In this document: positions 59,408 to 64,000 of the stretch, piece by piece | Layout of the letters: each line of letters begins with the position of its first letter | How positions within the stretch are numbered: position 1 is the first letter of the stretch | NCBI GenBank assembly: GCA_028673005.1 | Contig: CM054116.1 | Location: forward strand, 22,979,840-23,043,839 | From: Tanypteryx hageni | Taxonomy: Eukaryota; Arthropoda; Insecta; Odonata; Petaluridae | Direction: 5' to 3' | DNA length: 64,000 nucleotides | Program-made: the position numbers and the translations under genes | The notes under the pieces: model-generated | Told to the model about the DNA's origin: nothing | The model's input: only the letters and a program-made list of their open reading frames with translations | The model's database searches: none

Positions 59408-59879
59408 CTTCCATATACCTCCTCCTAAGCGATAGCGTGGCGCCTAAGTTGAGCCATGTCGATGGCCGCATGCACTAACGCCTAATGAGAAAGCGTTGGA
59501 GGCTGGCGCCTTTCTATGGGGAGAAGTGTTCATTATAGCCAGTAAGCTAGGAGAATTGCATCTATTAGTGTGATGATATCATAATGCTTATCACGTGGGA
59601 ATTTATAAGTTATCGATAATCAGATTTTATACATCCTTTATTGCTTTCCATAAGAGTATACGCGTTCAAATCACTTCGGTGATTTATACCTAGGCGTAAT
59701 GAAAAACCTCTTTTCACAGGTGTTATACCGACCACATACATATGTATATGCCCTTCTGCGAAGTCATATTTCTTCGCCACTGCATCCAACTTGATGCAAT
59801 ATTTTTACGTCACTTTGCTATTTCTAACCCCTTTCATATATGCGAGAAATAAAGCGATCAGTAGTATACCCACTACTAC
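59408..59879. other. Non-genic spacer
   Basis: Nothing recognisable. Confidence 0.4.
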
Positions 59880-59938
59880 AGCCAGACCGCTTGTATAGCC
59901 AGACCGCTTGCATAGCCAGACCGCTTGTATAGCCAGAC
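59880..59938 (+). repeat. 17-bp tandem repeat, 3.5 copies
   Basis: AGCCAGACCGCTTGTAT is repeated three times and begins a fourth copy. One T/C difference separates the copies. Confidence 0.9.
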
Positions 59939-59969
59939 GGCCATGTTGCCGCTTTGGCGCCAGTGCCGC

Positions 59970-60240
59970 CATGTTGGAATTTCTGCGGCACTATAAGAGC
60001 TAGATGCTGCATCCCCCCACCTCTGATCCTTGACGTCACTATGTCACGTGTTTTAAAATTTCTGAGTCGCTAAGGAGGTTCGGCATCGCATCTCCCCGAT
60101 CCCTATCATACCTTTACCCTTGTGACGTCACAATATCACGTGGTGTGAAATTTCTGTGGCGCTAAGGGCGAGCATCGCATCTCTCTCTCTCCATCCCTTA
60201 CCATTGCTACGTTATGATGGTGGATAATATGAAAAATCTA
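59970..60240 (+). repeat. Three diverged ~95-bp tandem units
   Basis: Each unit has AATTTCTG(C/A/T)G(G/T)C(A/G)C followed by an AGCATCGCATC-type stretch. The first two also carry a TGACGTCAC(T/A) and TATCACGTG-type motif. TGACGTCA and CACGTG are classic CREB and E-box sites, so the array could be regulatory; this is inference. Confidence 0.6.
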
Positions 60241-60420
60241 TGCGGTACTCCTGTCTCGAGTGGGAGTGTGAACCTAACCTGCTCCTGACGGGGTGTGACG
60301 CCGCGATGGTGGATGTTTTACCCCCACTCCTTGGGGTCACAACGAGGTGTTTATTTAAAGACCTTTACGGCACCCTAACCCAAGTCTAGAGAGAGGATAC
60401 GTGAGCAGCTGATGTCTCCT

Positions 60421-60873
60421 CCGCCCCCTCTCCTTCCGGCCACGCGCGACGACAAGGGGCGTGATGGAGGCTATCCCTAGGTTGAAGCGACGCTTCGTGG
60501 TCAGAGGCCCCCTCACACCCTTTCCCACTATTTTCGCCACAGACGTCACAAGTTATTCGGGGGTAGGCTCCGGCCTAGGCGATACGTGGGACACCGACCC
60601 TAACCATCCCGAGTCTTTGCATGGAATCCGCAGCTACTCAAGAGGCACCCCCGCCCCCTCTCCTTCCGGCCACGTGCGACGACAAGGGGGTGTGATGGAG
60701 GCCATCCCTAGGGTGAAGCGGTGCTTCGTTGCCAGACATCCCTCGAGCCCCTTTCCCACGATTCTCTCCACAGACGTCACAAGTTATTCGGGGGTAGGCT
60801 CCGGCCTAGGCGATACGTGGGACACCGACCATCCCGACCCTTTGCATGGAATCCGCCGCTACTCAAGAGCAGA
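60421..60873 (+). repeat. 230-bp tandem duplication, GC-rich
   Basis: Two head-to-tail copies start at 60421 and 60651. Shared segments include CCCTCTCCTTCCGGCCAC, GACGTCACAAGTTATTCGGG and GGCGATACGTGGGACACCGA. The copies differ by substitutions and small indels. One frame (60461-61033) stays open across both copies, but it begins with GTG and resembles nothing known. CpG-rich. Confidence 0.9.
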
Positions 60874-61088
60874 TGTTCTCGCGTCGGAGGGCGGCGGAAG
60901 ACTGACGATGATGTTTCGTGGCGTTAGAGTATGCCCGACTCGAGTGTGGTGGTGGGGGGCAAGAACAATTGGGTGTTTTTCCCCGCCGCAAATAGAATGC
61001 TTATTTGAAACTTTTATAATAAATACCGAATAGGATGGTATTATTTAAATGAGAATCATAACACATTTTTATTTTGTCCACATTTATT

Positions 61089-61240
61089 TCATAATCATAA
61101 ATACAAATCACCAATATTCAATCAAAATTTATTAACATTTAAAGTATCATTTTCATCGTTATACGAACAACAGGTTTGTAACGATGATAAATCATATTTA
61201 TAATTATTCACACCCTTTTCATTCTTTAACATATTCAATT
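61089..61240 (-). repeat. Duplicated 3' end of the protease gene
   Basis: This stretch matches 61255-61405 at roughly 85% identity (shared TTATACGAACAACAGG, ATAATTATTCACAC, TTTTCATTCTTTAACATATT). It reproduces the final ~45 codons and stop of the protease on the minus strand, with several differences. It is a tandem duplication of the gene's tail, separated by about 15 bp from the gene. Confidence 0.85.
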
Positions 61241-61282
61241 TTTTGTTGTGGTTTCATAATTCTAAATACAAATCATCGAAAT

Positions 61283-61834
61283 TCAATAAAATTTATTAGC
61301 ATATAAGTATGACTTTCCATCATTATACGAACAACAGGATTGTAACAACGAAAAATCATGTTCATAATTATTCACACACTTTTCATTCTTTAACATATTC
61401 TTCAATAGATGGGTAACCATAATATCATTTTTCTTCCCATTTTCACCAAAAAAGTTTAACACGAATTCCTTTTCAAATCCCCTGCATCTGAAGTAAAGGT
61501 ACACCACACAGTATTTACTGCATACATCGGAGGTAAAACTCTGGAGAGGAAAATCGTTATAGGTCCACGTAGTAGAATTTCTGCTGATGAACTTCTGGTG
61601 ATTTTTTATCGTCGGTGGCAAGCCGTAGCTATCGAAATATTCACCGCTTCCATCTTCATCAATGAAGAATGATATCCAATGCTTACCAGGCTTATGCACT
61701 GGGTCCGTGTTTGAGATAAACGCACAGGGGCGTTCAGCTCGAATTGGCAGATTATTTTAAGCGAAAACGCCGGTATGTATCTGCTGAAAACTTTTTACAG
61801 TTTTTAATATAGACTCAAGCTCGTAAGAATTCAT
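61283..61834 (-). pseudogene. Adenain-like cysteine protease, one in-frame stop
   Basis: A frame of 183 codons runs from ATG at 61834 to TGA at 61283, interrupted only by TAA at 61757-61759 (codon 26). The 157 residues after the stop keep the adenovirus-protease triad in the right order: His in GKHW (codon 52), Asp in EYFDSYG (codon 68), Gln at codon 98 and Cys at codon 105. The QSFTSDVC spacing of seven matches the oxyanion Gln and catalytic Cys of the C5 family. Such proteases mature capsid proteins in adenoviruses and Polintons. The ATG overlaps the upstream gene's TAA (TAATG). Whether the stop is real or a sequencing error cannot be decided here; a product starting downstream would lack the first part. 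Confidence 0.85.
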
Positions 61835-62331
61835 TATTGTGTATCGTAGTTGATGTACTTGTTAAACCAATTTGTAATATGAAAAACGTTTGACGTAGCA
61901 CAGACAAAGTTCTTCTCTATATCATGATTTTTATGGAAACATCTAGGCGTTTCTTCGGTGAAACTTTTTAGAGATGGACAGCCAAGGTTTTTTATATCTA
62001 CCACCTTTCTGTTAATGAGATGAGATAAATATGCTGATTTTCGATGACCTTTGCAAAATATATTTTCGAATCTCTCGGCAATCAATCGCAATTCTTTTAT
62101 AAAGTCACTGAACACCACACAACCATCATCCCAACCTATACCGTGATGATGTAACTCCAACCAGCCGTTTTCTTTTATGCGTGGAAATTTCAAAATATGT
62201 TTAGGGTATGGTGGGCGTATAAGCCAGTGCTGAAATAAAGTCAGGCTTTCGTCAAGAATTGCCATTTCTTTTAAAACATAGCCTCCAAAGTTATCAGTGC
62301 ATGCTTGAAAATCTACAAAGAGGGTCGTCAT
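61834..62331 (-). CDS. Small nuclease-like protein of the Polinton-like module
   Basis: 165 residues from ATG 62331 to TAA 61834, intact. It opens with FVDFQ, followed by a KEMAILD strand. This recalls the first strands of DEDD exonucleases (RNase H fold), but the second acidic position is Gln, so activity is doubtful. Further motifs are LELHHHGIGWDDG (about residues 58-70) and a GHRKSAYLSHLINRKVVDI stretch before a conserved-looking LGCPSL. Similar uncharacterised proteins occur beside capsid and protease genes in arthropod genomes, to my knowledge. It sits 57 bp after the capsid gene and overlaps the protease start by one base, so the three are probably expressed together. The function is not established. 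Confidence 0.7.
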   Translation of the reverse strand: MTTLFVDFQACTDNFGGYVLKEMAILDESLTLFQHWLIRPPYPKHILKFPRIKENGWLELHHHGIGWDDGCVVFSDFIKELRLIAERFENIFCKGHRKSAYLSHLINRKVVDIKNLGCPSLKSFTEETPRCFHKNHDIEKNFVCATSNVFHITNWFNKYINYDTQ

Positions 62332-62388
62332 GGTGTGTAGGGGTGCGGGTGAGAAGGTAATGACTTAAAATTGAAATGTTCTTATATT

Positions 62389-63699
62389 TTAACTTCCGTA
62401 GTCAATGAGGATATTCCGGTGGCGATCGATTTCGATAATATTATCGAATTCGGCGTATATTATGCAATTCAAAGTCTCTGGAAGAGATTCTGCGAAGCGT
62501 ACATCCATGCGAAGGCTACCCTGTCTTATAAGGTTCCAATGTGAACCGTTATTAGATGAGAGATCCGGTGTTAAATCAAAGGCTGTAAGACAAAAACCAT
62601 GTGGGTACTGGTCACGCGAAATCGAATTTCCTTCGTTAAGGAAATGAATCCCCGTGCCGCTGAACAACGTGTGATAAGCCGACACATATAATTTATCCTC
62701 CGTATAATCCGTTTGCAACGGCTTTGACGGTATTTGCTGCCCGTCTATATAGAGGGATAAATGTGTCATTTTAAAGTGTTGAAAGTTAAACGGGTTTAAA
62801 GTTATGTCCCCATTAAAAGCCCTATTGGTCACAAACCCTATTATGCATCTCTTTGGCAGTTGGCCTATGAATATGTTGTCAATTATTTTACTTTGTATTC
62901 CTGAGGAGATTGTAAGAACTTTTACATCCACCCTTGTCATAGGGTATTTGGCTGTTGTCCTCTCCAACGCTCTACTATGGGCAATAAGAACTGTAGGGTT
63001 GATTCGGACGCGCCTCACCATAAGGGTTGCATCAAGTTTTTTTATCTTTGCATAATTGGATTCTCCTATTAGACAAAAATTATCTCTCGAACGAATCAGC
63101 TTTACACGAAGCTCAACACCATTTAATAGAAATTTGTCTTGATTGAAGATATCACTATGTATAGGCCCGATCATATCAACCGGTTTACTGAGTTTGGTTA
63201 ACTCTTTTCTTCTCACTAGACCGGCGTTGGTATTATCGATGCTGTCCATCGATTTACCCACATCGTCATACCAAAGCGACATTGTTAAATGCGACTTTTT
63301 TGCTGCCGGCCCATAATTCAGAACCGTTTCGATATACGATCTATAAGGGTAAGTATTGCTGGGAGGTGTAACCAATTTTTGATTCAAGTACGCGTCCACT
63401 TGGGAGAAGATGCTGTGTAAAAAGTTATTTACAGGCCCGACTTGTTGTTCAGGTGTCGTTTCTGTGCCGTCTTGTTTTACGATTCTCACCGTGATGTGGA
63501 GTAACGTTTGCGAGAGATCGATGTACTCAACTCCTTGTCCGGGGACGACGAATTCTATGGGAGAGTCGTCACTCAACGAAGATAATGGTTTGTAATGTAT
63601 CCATTGTCCATTTTGAATACTCGTTTGAGTCGGCGGCAGAGTGAAAAGATGTAATTCGGACTTTGCGCACTCACAAGAGTGTGAGTGTAGAAAAGCCAT
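62389..63699 (-). CDS. Polinton-type major capsid protein
   Basis: 436 residues from ATG 63699 to its stop at 62389, with no break. The N-terminal part (LHLFTLPPTQTSIQNGQW, DDSPIEFVVPGQGVEYIDL) and the later blocks (SYIETVLNYGPAAKKSHL near residues 121-138, HMTHLSLYIDGQQ-type strand near 310, YPHGFCLTAFDLT near 380, LRMDVRFAESLP near 410) match a family widely annotated in invertebrates as 'F54H12.2-like'. That family is regarded as the double-jelly-roll major capsid protein of Polinton/Maverick elements. It would form the pseudo-hexameric shell subunits. No signal peptide or membrane segment, as expected. It is 29 bp downstream of the core-like gene. Family identity is from memory, not a search. 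Confidence 0.85.
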   Translation of the reverse strand: MAFLHSHSCECAKSELHLFTLPPTQTSIQNGQWIHYKPLSSLSDDSPIEFVVPGQGVEYIDLSQTLLHITVRIVKQDGTETTPEQQVGPVNNFLHSIFSQVDAYLNQKLVTPPSNTYPYRSYIETVLNYGPAAKKSHLTMSLWYDDVGKSMDSIDNTNAGLVRRKELTKLSKPVDMIGPIHSDIFNQDKFLLNGVELRVKLIRSRDNFCLIGESNYAKIKKLDATLMVRRVRINPTVLIAHSRALERTTAKYPMTRVDVKVLTISSGIQSKIIDNIFIGQLPKRCIIGFVTNRAFNGDITLNPFNFQHFKMTHLSLYIDGQQIPSKPLQTDYTEDKLYVSAYHTLFSGTGIHFLNEGNSISRDQYPHGFCLTAFDLTPDLSSNNGSHWNLIRQGSLRMDVRFAESLPETLNCIIYAEFDNIIEIDRHRNILIDYGS

Positions 63700-63728
63700 T
63701 GCTTAATCAAATATATCAATGGGGTGTT

Positions 63729-64000
63729 TCACAACCCGTCTCCGAAGAAGATTTCCTCCGGATTCTGATTTCCTCGTCTTCTTCTTCTTCTTCCCTTTCT
63801 TTGTTGTCTTTTCTTGTGCTTACTATTACTTTGCTTCTTAACGCGACGACGTTTCGACGAAGAATGAGGTTGTTTTTTGATTCGTTTTATTTTGTACCCC
63901 GAGCCATTCATTAGATCGTCAACTGTTTTCACAGCCTTTCTTTTCAGATTTTCCCCTGCCTCGTCGACTCCATTTCTTACGGACTCTCGAAGCGGCTTAT
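63729..64000 (-). CDS. Basic, nuclear-targeted core-like protein (partial)
   Basis: The frame is open from the window edge to TGA at 63729, with at least 89 residues visible; the start lies beyond 64000. It is very basic, with nuclear-localisation-like clusters (SSKRRRVKKQ, KHKKRQQRKGRRRRRR), a GSGYK motif, and an amphipathic stretch before it (GENLKRKAVKTVDDLM). It ends NPEEIFFGDGL. Position directly upstream of the capsid gene plus high charge suggests a DNA-binding core or minor virion protein like those in adenoviruses and adintoviruses. That role is inferred from context. Confidence 0.65.
   Translation of the reverse strand, partial: KPLRESVRNGVDEAGENLKRKAVKTVDDLMNGSGYKIKRIKKQPHSSSKRRRVKKQSNSKHKKRQQRKGRRRRRRGNQNPEEIFFGDGL

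Larger units (their letters stand above)
61080..64000 (-). mobile_element. Endogenous Polinton-like virus, partial
   Basis: Four minus-strand genes read out of the right edge of the window in the order core-like, capsid, nuclease-like, protease. They have 29- and 57-bp gaps and one 1-bp overlap, unlike the rest of this sparse window. Capsid and protease together identify a Polinton/Maverick-type element, an integrated relative of adintoviruses. The left limit is uncertain: a duplicated piece of the protease 3' end lies at 61089-61240, and the GC-rich repeats at 59.9-60.9 kb may be inside or outside the element. No terminal inverted repeat, polymerase, integrase or packaging ATPase is visible here. 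Confidence 0.82.

Noticed and set aside
60461..61033. A 190-residue protein with two internal repeats
   Set aside because: It starts at GTG, lies in a GC-rich tandem duplication, and the residues resemble nothing known. Frame preservation across two copies is weak evidence.

Overview
This window looks like nuclear DNA from an arthropod, probably an insect or a chelicerate; no species can be named from it. It has long AT-rich non-coding stretches broken by CpG-rich islands, a very high density of decayed transposons, tRNA-derived SINEs with RNA polymerase III A and B boxes, (TA)n microsatellites, and only a few candidate spliced exons. Almost all long open frames are low-complexity artefacts or remnants of mobile elements.

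Layout from left to right. A 4.8 kb GC-rich satellite of 34-bp monomers in 102-bp trimers (869-5630) ends next to a candidate first coding exon (5687-5713). Then come a two-unit dispersed repeat (5865-6636), a minisatellite, a CpG-rich block, a pair of inverted tRNA-like SINE pieces (10.8-11.0 kb), a dead mariner (11443-12713) and a fold-back MITE (12836-13113). SINE copies lie at 16.4, 28.4, 48.7 and 55.2 kb. A purine-only (GA)n tract of about 1.7 kb with three copies of an embedded 45-bp block fills 21.75-23.43 kb. A Tigger/pogo element with a TA target duplication spans 29635-31115. A decayed LINE reverse transcriptase lies at 33.0-33.7 kb. Two members of a palindromic element family sit inside (TA)n tracts: 35379-35595, and 52977-53375 whose core is an almost perfect 366-bp palindrome. 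A 3.9 kb DNA transposon (40617-44532) carries a broken zinc-finger transposase of a type I do not recognise by name. A hAT derivative (50988-52036) has an exact 8-bp target duplication. RTE-like and other non-LTR fragments occupy 45.4-45.8, 52.1-52.6, 53.4-54.3 and 54.6-54.9 kb. Candidate host exons are at 39912-39999 (minus strand, signal-peptide-like) and 58746-58882 (plus strand).

The most notable system is at the right edge (about 61.1-64.0 kb, minus strand, running off the window). It is a compact collinear module of virus-like genes: a basic core-like protein, a 436-residue Polinton/Maverick-type major capsid protein, a small nuclease-like protein, and an adenain-like cysteine protease whose start overlaps the preceding stop by one base. 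Three of the four frames are intact as far as seen. The protease carries one in-frame stop, and its 3' end has been duplicated downstream. This looks like a fairly young endogenous Polinton-like virus. The polymerase, integrase and packaging ATPase would have to lie beyond position 64000.
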